Positions 11,354-24,800 are shown, counted from the first letter of the stretch. The stretch is 64,000 nucleotides of DNA from Cycas panzhihuaensis (GCA_023213395.1 CM041465.1:37827741-37891740); one strand, 5' to 3'. Numbers and translations: made by a program. Notes: generated by a model not told the origin, from the sequence alone.

Positions 11354-12102
11354 CTAAGAACTCATAACTCTAGCATTATGTAAGCTAGAAGAAAGATTAT
11401 ATTTCAAAGGAATTAGAATTAAAGACCTAAAGGATAAATAATTACATTATCTCGTAGGTATGCTTATGGTGTTTCAAGGTGTACAATAGGGTATATAGCT
11501 TAATTAAAGTGAGTATTTTACCTGAATAATATAATTATAACTCCTAGAGCTTTAATGGCTAAAGCCTATCTTTAAACAACCATCCATACTTTTGGGTATA
11601 CTCTTCCTCTACCACACTATAGTAGAGTTGATAAAGAGAAAACTACTAAGAATTTAATAATGTTACATTAATGGATAAAAGAATTCCCACTTGATACTTG
11701 AGAAGATATAGTAAGGATGTAGGTGTTAAAAACCATAAGAAGGATAGTAGGATGGCTATGTAGAGATACCATGGAATCTATTCACCTTAGACCTACTCAA
11801 AATATTAAGAAAAGAGTAGATGCCAAGGTGATCAGATGATGATTAGTCGTCATAGTGAAATACAAAGGAGTTTCCTAGACAAGCATTATCCCCATTAGTC
11901 AATAAAAACCTTGGGTAGGATACATCCCAAGTGTAGGAAGCCATGGAAAATGAATCCTAGCAAGTGCATAATATATTAAATAAAATTTAAATGAATTACT
12001 CATTTAAAATAAAAAATTTAGATGGAAATATAAAGTCAGTGGTAGATGAAGTGGTTAGCAGAGAAATAGAAAACAAAAATTTGTTAAAAATAAATAAAAA
12101 TT
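11354..12102. other. right flank of copia A, no recognised feature
   Basis: About 750 bp of AT-rich sequence between copia A and element F. I find no retroelement motif, convincing ORF or repeat partner in the window. Confidence 0.5.
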
Positions 12103-12594
12103 TTATTAGAATATTAAGTTTTATGAATATTGATATAATGTTTAATTAGTGGTGAGTCATCATTAGTCAATGTAAAAGGCTCTCACACATGAGTTGACTA
12201 GTTGATGTATCAACATGATATTGATAAATGAGATGATGGATCTATATGTATGTACACAAACCATTTAAATATTTGAGATGAGCTAATAAGGAGAACAAAT
12301 CTCTACCCTTCTTATCTGATTTTTTCCATCTTAGGTTTCTACATATAAATTTGGCATCTTATGATGATGTCTTTTTTGCGTACATGCTTGTGCTATACTA
12401 ATGTGTGTATATATTCATTAATATACTTGAATGACTATCATAGAAACCTTATGAATGATTTATATTATATTATTATTCATTATAAGCTACATATTGATGA
12501 ATCCTCTTACATGATTATATAAGAAATTATCTTATGTAATAAATTCTAACATTATATCACAACTTCTACATAAATCATTTCATAAATTTTAACA
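12103..12594 (+). repeat. 5' LTR of element F
   Basis: Matches 15080-15650 and then 30556-30588 in one collinear series. Shared landmarks are ttaaatattt-agatgagctaat, gttatactaatgt and catttcataaattttaaca at the end. It differs from the 3' copy by an expanded (TC)n(TA)n tract that the 3' LTR carries and this copy lacks. Confidence 0.82.
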
Positions 12595-12606
12595 TAGTAT
12601 CAAAGC
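12595..12606 (+). promoter_or_regulatory. primer-binding site of element F
   Basis: tagtatcaaagc directly follows the LTR end. It matches initiator-Met-type sites (tggtatcaaagc) at 11 of 12 positions. This fixes the plus-strand orientation. Confidence 0.7.
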
Positions 12607-15069
12607 ATGGATGGAGAGATCCTAAAGAGAGCAAAGTGAAAAAGCCCTGATGAGGCATCATATCAAATTTACACAATAGAAATATGAAGTATGGTAAAGC
12701 ATATTAGTAAAGCAGGTTGAAAACCACACATACATGGTGATGATCTCTACTATCTAAGGATAATACATGCATATGTTGTGTAATCCAATATTGATCCAAT
12801 AACAAGCCAATATGGCATGGTACTAAAAGTTAATTTGATGAGTCAAAAACTAAATTATGCCAATAATATATAATAGAGATTATTAAGGTAAGATGAAGAA
12901 GATGATAAAGATTATGATATAAGATAAAAATGGAATCTCCTTGTTGATAAGCAATTATTGTTATGATTTTTATCAATGTATTATTACACATGCGGTGCAT
13001 AATATCATAAGTATTTAAGTTTTATTAGAAATCCGTGATTAATAACTAAATGAAGAAGAGGAATGATTGCCTTATGTAGGACTAATCACCCTATAAAGGA
13101 GAATAAAATTGCTATACAATGATGAAGTCATCTCTCATACCTCGTTTTACTTTATTTTTTTTTCATGTTATTTATAGATTTTCTTCCATTTAATAATATT
13201 TTTTTAACAAAACTTATTATCATTACTAAAAGATGAGAGAAATTGTGATATTTATGGAAAAGTTTATGAGATTCCACATATATTTATTGGTGAGATTTTG
13301 TAAAGAACAATTATGGTTTAAAGAGGCTTGAAGTAGGTATGAAATAATAAGTGTTTTATTAAAAATCTATAATTTTAGATGTATAAATGGTCAAATTTGA
13401 AAAAAATAATTATAGATTTGAGACAACTAAACCCATGTCATAAATTTTAAATGGCTATACTATAAGATTTAAAGTAAATTTGTGAAATTCATAAAAGTTT
13501 CAATTTCAACCTATTGATTATTGTTATCTATAGTGCAAAAAAAAATGTTATAGTGACTTTAAATATCTATAATATTTGCTATATATATCTAATTAACTTC
13601 AATTTTTTTCTAAATTTATACATCTTAAAATTTACTTTCTATTGGAAGTGGTTTTAATTCAATAAGATATCAGAATAAAAAAGTTATAAATGATATAGTA
13701 ATAGGTATAGTCATTATTGCCAATGTATTTTTAATAACATGATGACACTATTTTGAGCATAACTTCTTTATCTGAGATCAAATTTGAATGTTGTTTGAAC
13801 TATTAAAAAAAAGACTCAAATATGGACAAAATGAGTGGTGATGATCCATATTTCAAGAATTGCATGATAGATATTTTAATCGATCAATTTGAGTAAGTAA
13901 TTTTAAGCATGATAAAAAGTGAATTTTTTGAGTATTTTAAGACATGATTTTATATTTTTTAATGTTTTTAAAGGCTCCTAAATATATAATAATGCAAATG
14001 GATATTTGATGATGAGTTTAATATATTTGATATAGTGTGTATACTAATAATCAAATGAAATGACATAAATTTAGCATGGAAAGTCAATGAAATCACTTAG
14101 TTTGGCGTATGATTTGGTTACATAAATGAGACATCATCTGATTCTTCAAATATTCAATTAAATTATTAAATGATAGATATATTTGATAGCACCTAATGAT
14201 TGAAAGTTTGAGAGTTTGAATTGTTATTAGTTCAGTTATTGTTAATTAGATGGATGTTTGAGTTGCCCACTTGATATGAGATATGGAGAGGTCTTATAAG
14301 TTGGTTTAATTGATTGGCAGTAATAGTTGTGAGTTATCTATAAAACTAAGTTTAGTTGTTAAAAAGTCTAACCAATATGTGTTCTTAATTTGAAATCTAA
14401 TAGCCATGTATGATAAGATGCATAAAATACATTATACATGTTACCGTATTGTAACGAACTTGATAAGCCAAGTGGTATGCCATGTTCTTAGAGTTAGTTG
14501 GTTTGAGAATTGATTGAAAATAATTGGTTGCCAAAGAAAGCTACAAGGTATAACTTATACAAAATTATTTGTAAAACATAAGTTTTCCATATCTCGTAAG
14601 ACAAGAGACGAGAAAAGATTCAAAAGCTACTCATGTTACAGCATATTTGTCTAACCATAATATGTTATATTTACTTATAATGCTAATGAAACACAAATGA
14701 GAAACAATTTTAGTTACCTAGTAATTGCAATGATTTGTTATCTATATATTTCAATAGATGCTTGTTGTTTTATATGGATATCAATAATTTAATTTGTTAT
14801 TAAATTAATGAGTTTATTTTATAATTTACAAGTGGAGAATATAAATTTGTTGAAAAGAGACCTCATATGACATGATGAGTTGTAAGCCATATTTGATTAA
14901 TAGTTTATAGATGGTGATATAAGAGACATGAGAAGATTTACTTATAAAAGAACAAGCAATAAAGGTAAGTTTGATGGTTAACAGGCATAAGTAATATGAG
15001 ATATATAATTGATAGGTGTTCCAATATGAAGACAAAGATAAAGATATTTAAATTTTACAAATTAAATAT
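12607..15069 (+). other. internal region of element F, no coding domain
   Basis: About 2.46 kb, strongly AT-rich, with stops in all frames. No gag, zinc-knuckle, protease, RT or integrase motif could be read on either strand. The longest ORF near its end (minus strand, 14826-15035) has no recognisable motif and looks random. Confidence 0.6.
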
Positions 15070-15227
15070 TAAGAGAGGAGTATAAGAATATCAAGGCTTA
15101 CTAATATCAATATAATGTTTAATTAATAATGAGTCATCATTAATCGATGTAAAAGGTTCTCACACAAGTTGATTGAATGATGTATTAGAATGACATAATC
15201 AGTTAAGACATGAGGTGATGGATTTAT

Positions 15228-15337
<110 letters not shown>

Positions 15338-16232
15338 CATTTAAATATTTAAGATGAGCTAATGGAGAGAGCAAAGTGCCACCCTTCTCATATAGTTTTT
15401 CTCATCTTGGATTTTCCATGTATAAGTATAGTGTCTCTTGACGATATCTTTCTTGTATGTATTATTGTGTTATACTAATGTATACATATCTTCATTCACG
15501 TGCTTAAATGATTATCATAAATACCTTATGAATGATTTCTATTACTTATTATTTATTGTAAATTATATATTAATGAATAATTCACATATCATCATGTATG
15601 ATTATATAAATTATTATCTACAATAAATTGTAACATCATATCATAGCTTATGATAAGGACAGCTTGTAAGAAAATAAGTGAAAGTGGGAAGTCTAGAAAC
15701 TTTCAATTATTTTCTTACATACACCAATACAAAATAAGAAAAAACCAAAGAGAAAGCCTAAATAATAAAAAGAATAATTTTTCTTCTAATTCTAATTCCA
15801 TTCATTCTGATAAATGATAGTCTAAAATTATATTTATTTAAGTGAAAGTGGGAAGTCTAGAAACTTCTAACCCTAACCCTAAAAACTTCTCAATTATGTA
15901 AAATAGTATATAACTCCATGTTTTTAAGTCAATTCTTACTAAGAAAAACTATACCACTAAGGGTTATTACATAAAAGTGAAAACTAGTCTAAAACTAACT
16001 ACTATTTTTAGACATATAAAATAAATCTCAATTTTTAGGCATTTTTAGAGTGGTTTTTGATATGAAAACTCTGGACTTATGATGGGCCTTTGGCTCTACC
16101 CTAGGTGATTTTTTCCTATTCTACTTAAATAGACCTTCTATTTAGCATTGAAATGACTAAATTCTAATCATTGAGTCAAAAGTTATGCTTTAATTAGTAG
16201 ACCTCAAAATTTAGAGTTAAATGACTAAAAAA

Positions 16233-16538
16233 AATTAGATATTAGAGAGCAGAGTAGAGCAGTTGAACGTAAGTCAATCCATATTGTAAATGTACATTTA
16301 AAATATCATTGTATTTAATCCATCTTAAGAGTACATTAAATTCCTTTATGATGGTGGTGTTAAACACTAAGGTTTTGGCCCTAAAGAATAAATATGCGGG
16401 AGGAGGGCGGGAACCCTCCTTAACCTGAAATTTGAAATATAATAAACTAATAACAAATCATAATAAAATAATCTCACATGATAGTTGGGGATAACTCACA
16501 CGGTCTCAATGCAAGGTTAGGTGATGAGCACTAACCCA
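16233..16538 (-). repeat. 3' LTR of element E
   Basis: Partner of 19543-19852. Its left edge is decayed (aaattagatattag against tgttggatattag). Purine-rich sequence (minus-strand taagaggaagaatg, 16539-16553) adjoins its right edge as polypurine tract. Confidence 0.82.
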
Positions 16539-17176
16539 ACATTCTTCCTCTTAATGGTCATCGCATGCATCTTTAACTTCTTTTTGAACTTGTGATACTT
16601 ATACTTGAGGAAAACTTTAAATACAAGTCCTTTGGCTTTATCATCATCCTTGAAATCATCAACCTGTAATATTATTCTTTTAGCAATAGGTGTCTCAAAT
16701 GGTTTACAAGTAGGTGTGGCTTGATTCAAATGAGTAAGAGTGGCTTTGTCAAGATCTTTGCCTTTTACTTTAATCAACTCTAAGGTACATATAACTTCAT
16801 CAAATGCAATATTAGTCTTTTTAACAAAGTTCACCTACTTTAACATTTGTCTTACAAGCAAAACATCATCAATGTAATTAGCAACATTTAATTCCAAAGT
16901 ATCTCCCCCATAAACTGATTCTAAGGTATCCCATATAGATTTGGAAGTAGTTAACTCACTTACACTAGAAAATATATTGTCATCTATGGCATAAAAAATT
17001 AGGACTAAGGCCTCATCATCCTTTTCCGTGTCTTCTTTAACATTTGGTTCATAACCATCTTTTCGATATTTCCAAGGATCGCTTGTAATAAAGTATGTTT
17101 TTATCAAATTCTTCCAAGATAAAAAACTAGTGCCATTAAACATGGGAATCATCATATTACCCAAATAGGTGGCCAT
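16539..17176 (-). pseudogene. element E gag-like frame
   Basis: Minus-strand frame from the ATG at 17176. It reads MATYLGNMMIPMFNGTSF and continues through WKNLIKTYF and SIWDTLESVYGG, the layout of copia gag N-terminal and UBN2-type domains. One in-frame TAG near 16836 splits it, after which the same frame runs on to the LTR as a basic, lysine-rich segment. There is no CCHC knuckle and no downstream pol. With one stop over about 220 codons it is better preserved than most frames here. Confidence 0.7.
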
Positions 17177-19437
17177 TATAAGAGATTTTAATGCATGATC
17201 AAAAAGATATGATTTTTAATAAACAAATAAGAAAACTTTTAATCTCAAATGAATAAATAACTTGAAATATGTAATCAATTTATTTTCACAAGAATTTTAA
17301 TCATAATTTCAACATAGATTTCTCTTTAATCAATGTAGGATAATAACATAGCAATAAAGAATATATCCCTTCAAATTGAGAATAACAAATAAATCTGTAA
17401 TATGTAGTAAATCTCCTTTTAAGCAAGATCAATTTCCTTTTTAGAATGAAACTAATATTCAATCAATGATCCTTTCAAATGGTGATATATATATATAAAC
17501 CTTAAAAATAAAGAATTATGAAGTAAGCATGTAGTTATATAATAAAATGCACCTTGAAATTCTTAAAAAGGACAAAAATAAGCTTATAACTATGCACTAT
17601 AATGCATCTTAAAGCTTTTAAAAGCAATGGCCTTAAATCAATTAAAATATGTCTTTTACTAGTGAATCAAAACTTGAAATATATATAAATTTTTAAATAA
17701 ATATCTCTTTAATCATGAGAATATAATGAAAAAATGCTCCTTGAATAATCGTATGCAGTCTAAATGCGATTTGAAAGGCTTTAAGGAGGTAAAACAAAAC
17801 TTGAACAAATAAAAATATACCTTAAGAGATCTTTAGATTTAAGTTTATATGCTAATAATATAAAGTGACATCTATACAGGGTACTAGTTTAATGGTTTTG
17901 ATCCTAAATGGGGCTCATTCTCTTCAAGAAGCCAAAATGTAGATAAATAGCTATATAATTGAGTTAAGAGCCTCTAAAATTGGCAAAAATCTATCAACAC
18001 TTGATTAATAGCTCAATAATAAACAAATGTCCTGAGTTAGAGTGAAATTTTTATTTGAAATATTTAAAAATATATCCAACTAGGACTAAATAGGAGCCTT
18101 AAATTTATCAGCTTCAAAACCTTACAAAATAGTGTCAGATCGTAATGAAACCTATTCTAATATGTAGAAAATCAAAAAATATTTTTATCAAATCCAATCG
18201 TTCGAAAAACAGGCTCCTGGATCAAAAGTTATTGCAAAAAATGTACAAGGACCTATTTAAGGCAAAAAATTAAGTTTGGGGGGTACAAACTTGAAAAGTT
18301 ATTAAAAATTACAAAATTTTAAAATCTAAAATTATTAAATATGCCCTAATAGATTTTCAAATTTGCCCTCAAATTTAAAAACAGAGGTCGTATAGGGCCT
18401 CAATGGGACCATTGGCTAGGGTCAAAGGGGGGCTACAGATTTGAAATAATATGAAATATAACTAAATATTTAAAATCCTAAATTATTAATAAATTTTTAA
18501 TGCCCACATCTTTTACGAAGGACCACGGTCACATGGAGGTACAAGGGACCATAGGTTAATGTAAGGGGACATATTTAAATATTTATATAATCAAATTAAA
18601 TTAAATTTGAACTACACAAAGAATAAATATAAAAATCAAATAATTTTTTAACTTGAAACCTATGGATTCCACGTGCACACACAGGGTATATTCAAGGAGC
18701 TCAATCTTCTTATAAAGACAACATATTACCATGAAATTTTAGAGGTATCTAGATATGATATCTAGCTCGATGCCTGTCAAGTTTTGTCAAAAATAAAGAC
18801 TCATAGATTGACAATAAAGCAGTAGAAGCCAAGTAGGCTAATGAGGATAACTAGAGGTCAAACGATCAATCTAATCGATTAAAATAAGTACTAAAAATCC
18901 CTGAAAATCACACTATCTCGGGTGTAGGGGCTGGGCACCCTAATTCATAAAATAATTTAAGAGAAAAATAATAATAAATTAATTAAAAATGAGAAAATAC
19001 AGACTAGCAGTCAGTTTTTCATAAATCTGTAGAGTGACTTAACTTCCGGGAGGGATTTTTTATTAATTGATTAATGAAATTACGTAACGTCTTCTCTATT
19101 GTAAAGTAGACTCAAAGAGGAATGTAATGAGTAATCATATGCAATAGTTTTGATCATTCGTTGATGCACAACAATCCATTAAAATTTAGGTAAACTATTT
19201 CAACTTGAAACTTTAAAAAAACATTGAGAAAAAATAAAAGTTTCTTCTAAAATCTTAATATACCTATTCCAAATCGTAATTGGATTTAATATAATCAAGA
19301 ATCCTATAAAAAAAATGTTACTTTGTAGATTGTGGGAGCAACCAATAACTTGTATGGCAAATGGAGGTGCGCATAGATTTTAAAAAAGCGTAGAACAATA
19401 GATTTTGATAAATTTAATTCAAAATTATATAAATGAG

Positions 19438-19476
<39 letters not shown>

Positions 19477-19526
19477 TAAATAATATAAGATTTGTAGGAG
19501 AGCCAACTTCGCTACCTAGAACTTGG
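17177..19526 (-). other. long non-coding leader of element E
   Basis: 2.3 kb between the primer site and gag of element E. It is AT-rich with no recognisable domain and includes a (TA)n tract at about 19439-19471. Such long leaders occur in non-autonomous LTR derivatives; the function is unknown. Confidence 0.55.
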
Positions 19527-19541
19527 GAGCTTTGATATCAA
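19527..19541 (-). promoter_or_regulatory. primer-binding site of element E
   Basis: Minus-strand ttgatatcaaagctc lies next to the 5' LTR, a decayed version of the initiator-Met-type site tggtatcaaagctc. Confidence 0.7.
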
Positions 19542-19542
19542 A

Positions 19543-19852
19543 TGTTGGATATTAGAGAGCAGATCGAAGCAGATGAATGTAAGTCAAGCCATATTATAAA
19601 TGCACATTCGAAATATCATTATATTCAATCCATCTTAAGAGTACATCAAATTTCTTTGTGATGGTGGTGTTGAAGAACATTGGGGGTTTTGGCACCAAAG
19701 AATAAATATGTAGGAGGAGGGCGAAAGCCCTCCTCAACCTGAAATTTAAAATACAATCAAATAATAACAAAGCATAATAAAATAATCTCACCTGATGGTT
19801 GGGGGCAGCTCACATGATCCCAATGCAAGGTTAGGTGATGAGCATTAACCCA
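19543..19852 (-). repeat. 5' LTR of element E
   Basis: 310 bp, tgttggatattag to attaaccca, the partner of 16233-16538. It has clear TG...CA ends. Confidence 0.87.
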
Positions 19853-20114
19853 ATAAAGAAGTGAAAAATAGATGAAACTATGATGAAGGTTTAGATGCTC
19901 TCATATTATCCTCCCTGGGCAAAAAAAAACTCTCTCCCTGTAAGTTATTATAATGAATTTCTTGCCATTTTTTAAAATTCAACCATTTTAATTCTTCTTC
20001 AATGATGTAGGTATTGTCTGCTTATAGTAGAACTTTCTATTGCACTAGGTACCTATTATAATTTTCCTATCATACACTCATTACTTTCATATCTAATACC
20101 TTATTAATTTCTTC

Positions 20115-21240
20115 TCACTTCTTCCTTGGCATTTGGAGCTCCCAACTTACCACTCCACCTTCATAATCTACCTCTTCATCCCCTTCATGATATGCATATA
20201 GATCTGAAACATTAAAAATAGGAGAGATATCAAAGTGTTCAGGAAGATTCACCTCGTATGCATTATCACTGATCCTTTTTATAATATGACATGGTCCAAC
20301 CTTTTTGTATTTGAGTTCGTTGTAGGTCCCTTGGGGGAATCTATCTTTCCTTAAGTAAACCATTACTAAATCACCTTCTTCAAATACCTTATATCTGTGG
20401 GTCCTATCTACTACTTCCTTATACTTTTTATTATTGTCCTATAACTTTTTCCTTACCTCCTCATGAACTTGTTGTATATGCTCTACATAAGCTTCTACAT
20501 TGTCACTCACCTTTTCGCTAATAGGTAGGTGTACTAAATCTAGTATACCCTTAGGGTTTCTACCATACACAACTTAAAAATGTAACTTATCTATTGACCT
20601 ATTTATAAAACTATTATATTCAAATTCTACATGGGCTAATACTAAATCCCATTATTTGGGATTCTCCTAATGATGCACCTTAGCAAATTTCCTACACTTC
20701 TGTTTACCACTTTAGTTTACCTATCAATTTGTGGATTTTAGGTACTACTATACTCGAGTTTTATTCCTAGCTTCTTCTATAGAGTCTTCTAGAAGTAGAT
20801 TAAGAACTTTTTATCCTAATTTAAAGTGATAGTTTTTGGGATGCCATGCAACCTTGTAACCTCTTTAAAGAATAAATATGTTATCCTAACTGCATCATTT
20901 ATCTTCTTACATGTAATAAAATAAACCATTTTTTAGAAACAATCAACGATGATGAAAATTAAATCATTATCTCTTTGTCTATATGGTAATCCCAATATAA
21001 AGCCCATGCTCAAGTCTATCCATGGTCCTTCAAGTACTAGTAAGAGCATATATAAGCCAATATTATATGCATGCCCCTTACCTATTTGATATATCCTACA
21101 ATATACCACAAATCATGCCATATTGCTCTTTATTCGAGGCCAAAAATATTTTTTCTCTATTAAAACTATGGTCTTATTTTGACCAAAATGTACTCCAAGA
21201 CCTCTATTATGAAACGCTTGTATGATGTTCTCTCTCATAG
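20115..21240 (-). pseudogene. gypsy D integrase remnant
   Basis: On the minus strand the core begins near 21010 with MDLSMGFILGLPYRQRDND and VDCF-stop-KMVYFI. This corresponds to the MDF...LP and VVDRFSKM blocks of gypsy integrases. LHGIPKTIT is followed by LN-stop-DKKF where SDRDxKF is normal, so the second catalytic aspartate is lost. The C-terminal part is an 82-codon ORF (20115-20363) with [18 protein letters not shown] and an [14 protein letters not shown] tail, a gypsy integrase C-terminal segment. No chromodomain could be read. Confidence 0.82.
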
Positions 21241-21246
21241 AGCCCA

Positions 21247-22600
21247 CTAGCATACACAATTGCCTTTTCTTAAATAAATATCCATCCTTATAAAGTAATT
21301 ATCACATGAAGAATCATGCCCCTCAATTAAAAGATTCTTATAGTACTTAACAATTGTTTTAAAGTCAAAGTCTAAGTTATATAAATCCTTAATAGCTTTA
21401 AATCCTATCACAGCGTTTTCCATGATGGTCAATAATTCCACTTGCCTACTTAATGCATCAGCAACACAGTTTAGTTTTCCTGATTTATGCTTTAAAATAA
21501 TTATAAAACTTTGTAGATAAGATACCCACTTAACCTGCCTATCATTTAATTTCCTTTGGGTATTTACATACCTCAAGGCTTGGTAATCAATAAATAGGAC
21601 AAATTCTTTAGGTATGAGATAATGCTTCCAATCCCGCAAAGCTCAAACAATTTTATAAAATTCCAAGTCATAGGTTGAATACCTTCTTCTTATCTCATTA
21701 AGCTTTTCACTATAAAATGTTATAGGTCTCTCTTCTTAACTAGGCACTGCTCCAATTACAATATGTGATGCATTATAATCAATCTCAAAATACCTTTTTC
21801 TTTAAGAATTGGAAGTTATTCTCTACTTCCTTTGTCCATGTCAACCTGTTACCCTTCATGCTGATTGTTAAGAATGTAATAATTCCACTAAAGTTTCTAA
21901 TGAACTTTCTATAAAATTGAGCCAAACCATGAAAACTTCTTACCTTTATCATAGTCCTAGGTGTTATCCACTCAATAATTACCATGATCTTCTCCTCATA
22001 TATTTTCAATCCCTCTTGTGAAATCGCAAAGCCTAGAAATACTAAGCTTCCTTGCATAAACTTGCACTTCCTCATATTAGTATATAACTTCTCTCTCTTT
22101 AATACTTTAAGTACCATCATTAAGTGTATTAAGTGCTCTTCCTTAATCTTACTAAAAATAAGAATATCATCAAAATACACAATTATAAACTTACTAATGA
22201 ATGGTCACAACATAGTGTTCACTAATCTTATGAATGTGCTTAGAGCATTTGACATCCCAAATGGCATGACTAGCCATTTATATAATCCATTCCTCATCCT
22301 AAAGGCTATCTTCCACTTGTCCCTTTTATGAATTTGAAGATGACGATAACCGCTCTTGAGGTTGATCTTCGTAAAGTAGGAAGCACTTGCTAATACATCT
22401 AATATATCATCCATACAAAATATAAGAAATCAATATTTAGTTATTACCTGGTTGATCACTCTATAATTAACACATTTGTCATGAACCATCTTTTTTTAGA
22501 GTCACCAATGTTGGAATAGCACAGAGACTTAAGCTTTCTCTTACCATTCCCTTTTATACCAATTCATTGACTTATCGATTTAACTCCTCATTCTCCATTA
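21247..22600 (-). pseudogene. gypsy D reverse transcriptase and RNase H
   Basis: RT reads from about 22600. The ORF at 22205-22414 has FTKINLKSGYRHLQIH and VMPFGMSNALSTF. The YFDD box is intact at 22166-22177 (YFDDILIFSK), followed by a thumb with FLGFAISQEG. RNase H is the 130-codon ORF at 21247-21639, with FVLFIDYQALRYV and a GKLNCVADALSR end. The frame is split between RT blocks and again before RNase H. Catalytic aspartates of the RT box are present. Confidence 0.88.
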
Positions 22601-23300
22601 GGCTTAACTAATAAGTTACGTAATTTGGTAAACTCAACCCTAGAATTAGGTCAATTTGATGTTGAATGTCTCTCATTAGTGGTAATCCATTAGGTAACTC
22701 CTCTGGCATAATGTCATTGTACTTCTCCAATAACTCTACTACCTCACTTGGTATCTCTATGTTATCCTCCTTTATCTTACTATTAAGGTATAATAAGTGC
22801 TAGCCTTTCACACATGTTCTAGAATCCTTTAGCAGTCAACATGCTTTCTACATGTCCTTCTTCCTTAAATGGTAATAACTTCACCTATATACCATTCTTC
22901 CATAATGTATAAGTATTATCCTTACCATTATGAAAGGCATTCATGTCATATTGCCATAGTCTCCCTAATAATAAATGGCATACATCCATCGAGATCACAT
23001 CACACCATATCTCATCTTGATATGATTTCTCAATATTAAATTTAACCAAGTATCTCTTATCAGCAATCACCTCATTTCCTTTTTTGAACCAAGAAATGTG
23101 ATATGGATGTGGGTGTGCTACATCTTAACTTCTCTACCATTTCATTAGAGACCACATTCTCATAACTACCACCATCAATTATAACTTTACATACCTTTCC
23201 TTATGTAGTACATCTTGTCCTGAAAATGTTAGTTTGTAACCATGAATCATCACCTATATTGACCTTTCCTTTATTTTTCATGGGCTATCATCTTGGTTTT
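22601..23300 (-). pseudogene. gypsy D protease region remnant
   Basis: The 61-codon ORF at 22885-23070 contains WCDVISMDVCHLLLGRLWQYD. This resembles the conserved stretch downstream of the protease active site in many plant gypsy elements. The active-site D-S/T-G itself could not be read with confidence in the broken frame towards 23200. Confidence 0.7.
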
Positions 23301-23379
23301 TTTTGAAGCATTAAGCTCTCATATTTATCTGCTATGACTTCTTCATTATCATCTTCATTTTGGACCAAGTTTATCCTTA

Positions 23380-24152
23380 GATGCTCTTCTTGCATTCGAG
23401 ATTATTTCTCATGGTAATAAGGGCATATCCTTCTTCCTCACATTTGAAACAAACAAAAGGTCTCATCCATCATCTTCCACCACCAAAACCTCTACCTCAT
23501 TGGGCTCCTAAAAATCCTTTTCCTTTGAGTTGGTTTTGAGCTCCTCTTCCTCTTTGCATTCTACCATGCACCTTCACTTTTTATCTTTCCATCCTATTGA
23601 ATGATTCTCCTCTAACATAGGGAATTCCTCTTCTACCTTTATATAAAGGTGATGAACCTCTTTTCATCACAAAGGGCCTTTGAGTGATATGTTTATTTTG
23701 CTTCCCTTCTACCTTCAATGCTAATTAATATGCATCTTCCATGCTTTTAACCCTATGCATGCTAAGTTCATCTTGAATTGAAAATATTAAACCATTTATA
23801 TACCTTACAACAACTTGTTTATCTGTCTTCTTATGCTCCACATGAATGGAGAGCTTATATAAATCATCTGTGTAGTCTTGTATTGTCATTTCTTTCTTCT
23901 TTAAGTGTTAGAACTTTCTAAAGAGATTTTGAGAATAGTCAATTAGTTCATGTTTCGATCTTTTCCTTTTCTTTCTTTACCCTCTCCTTTTGTAGATGAT
24001 CCCACCAAATAGTTGTATGTCCCTTTAACTTTGTGTATGCAATCTTTATCATCTTTTATTTAATCATGCTTTTCCATTCAAAGAACTTCTCCATGGCATT
24101 TAGCCAATCTACTAGCTCCTCTACTTTTAAACTCCCTTAGTAGTTTGGAATA
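23380..24152 (-). pseudogene. gypsy D gag, main part
   Basis: Minus-strand translation from 24152 gives VEELVDWLNAMEKFFEWK and LKGHTTIWWDHLQ, hallmarks of the retrotransposon gag domain. A basic, Gly/Arg-rich stretch follows, then the knuckle CFKCEEEGYALIT near 23400-23450. The usual histidine of the CCHC knuckle is a tyrosine. The gag N-terminus is displaced to 29490-29957 because copia G inserted within gag. Confidence 0.82.
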
Positions 24153-24800
24153 TATTGAAAAAACTAGGTCCCAATAACTAAAAACCGCTACCAAGATCTA
24201 AACTATTTTACAACTAGTTACAAGAATTGAAACTGAAATATAACATACAAGCTCTTAAACCAGAGATAATACAATAAATAAATTAGAAAGATAAAGCATC
24301 ATATATACACTAGATATAATGTGGTAAAATCCTAGCAGCATATTAGGGAAATATCCACACAAAAAAGGTATCAATCTTTATTATCCAAGAATAGAGAAAT
24401 GTATATAATCTATAGTAGAATGCTCACAACAATAATAACTAACCATCTCTACTCAATACAATACATATAATACACTAAATACCATCAACACAATAAAAAA
24501 ACACCTTAAATAGAGCTATATGAGAGTCATATAAGGCACAAATCTCGACCATCAAATCTGGAGTATTTTGAATGAACGACCCTGATTCTCTTTACAATTT
24601 AGTATGTTTTATAGCACTAGTTTTTTTAGTCCGAGACTACCACCCCTAAACCTCCCATTTACGATGAGGGGTTTTAGTACCCTCTAGCCAAGGGAGGCTC
24701 TCACTCCCCTTGGATCCCCTAACGAAAGTTTATGGAGAAACTGTCCTGCCAACCTGTCAAAATTTTTACCTCCAAAACATTATTGTCACATTATCTAACA
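24153..24800 (-). repeat. 3' LTR of copia G
   Basis: 648 bp, tattgaaaaaactagg to ttatctaaca, collinear with 28842-29489 and with solo LTR B. Minus-strand aaggtgggaat (24801-24811) beside it is the polypurine tract. Confidence 0.9.

Larger units (their letters stand above)
16233..19852 (-). mobile_element. gag-only LTR retrotransposon E
   Basis: A 3.6-kb minus-strand element with LTRs of about 306-310 bp (16233-16538 and 19543-19852). Both LTRs carry the same gaggagggcg...ccctcct hairpin-like segment and end in taaccca. The internal region holds a 2.3-kb non-coding leader and then one gag-like frame that abuts the 3' LTR. No protease, RT or integrase sequence is present. This layout fits a non-autonomous, gag-retaining derivative of a copia family. 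The alternative is a large deletion of pol. Confidence 0.8.
15651..19908 (-). repeat. 3' LTR of gypsy D, split by element E
   Basis: Left part 15651-16232 (tgataaggacagc...) and right part 19858-19908 match the uninterrupted LTR at 29958-30555, with element E inserted in the run of A after aatgacta. The purine tract cccagggagga (minus strand, next to 19909) marks this as the downstream LTR. Confidence 0.85.

Noticed and set aside
15866-15884. ctaaccctaaccctaaaa resembles plant telomere repeat (CCCTAAA)n
   Set aside because: Only about two imperfect units, inside the LTR of gypsy D. The matching LTR reads ctatctctaaccttaaaa at the same place, so it is chance or LTR sequence, not an interstitial telomere.
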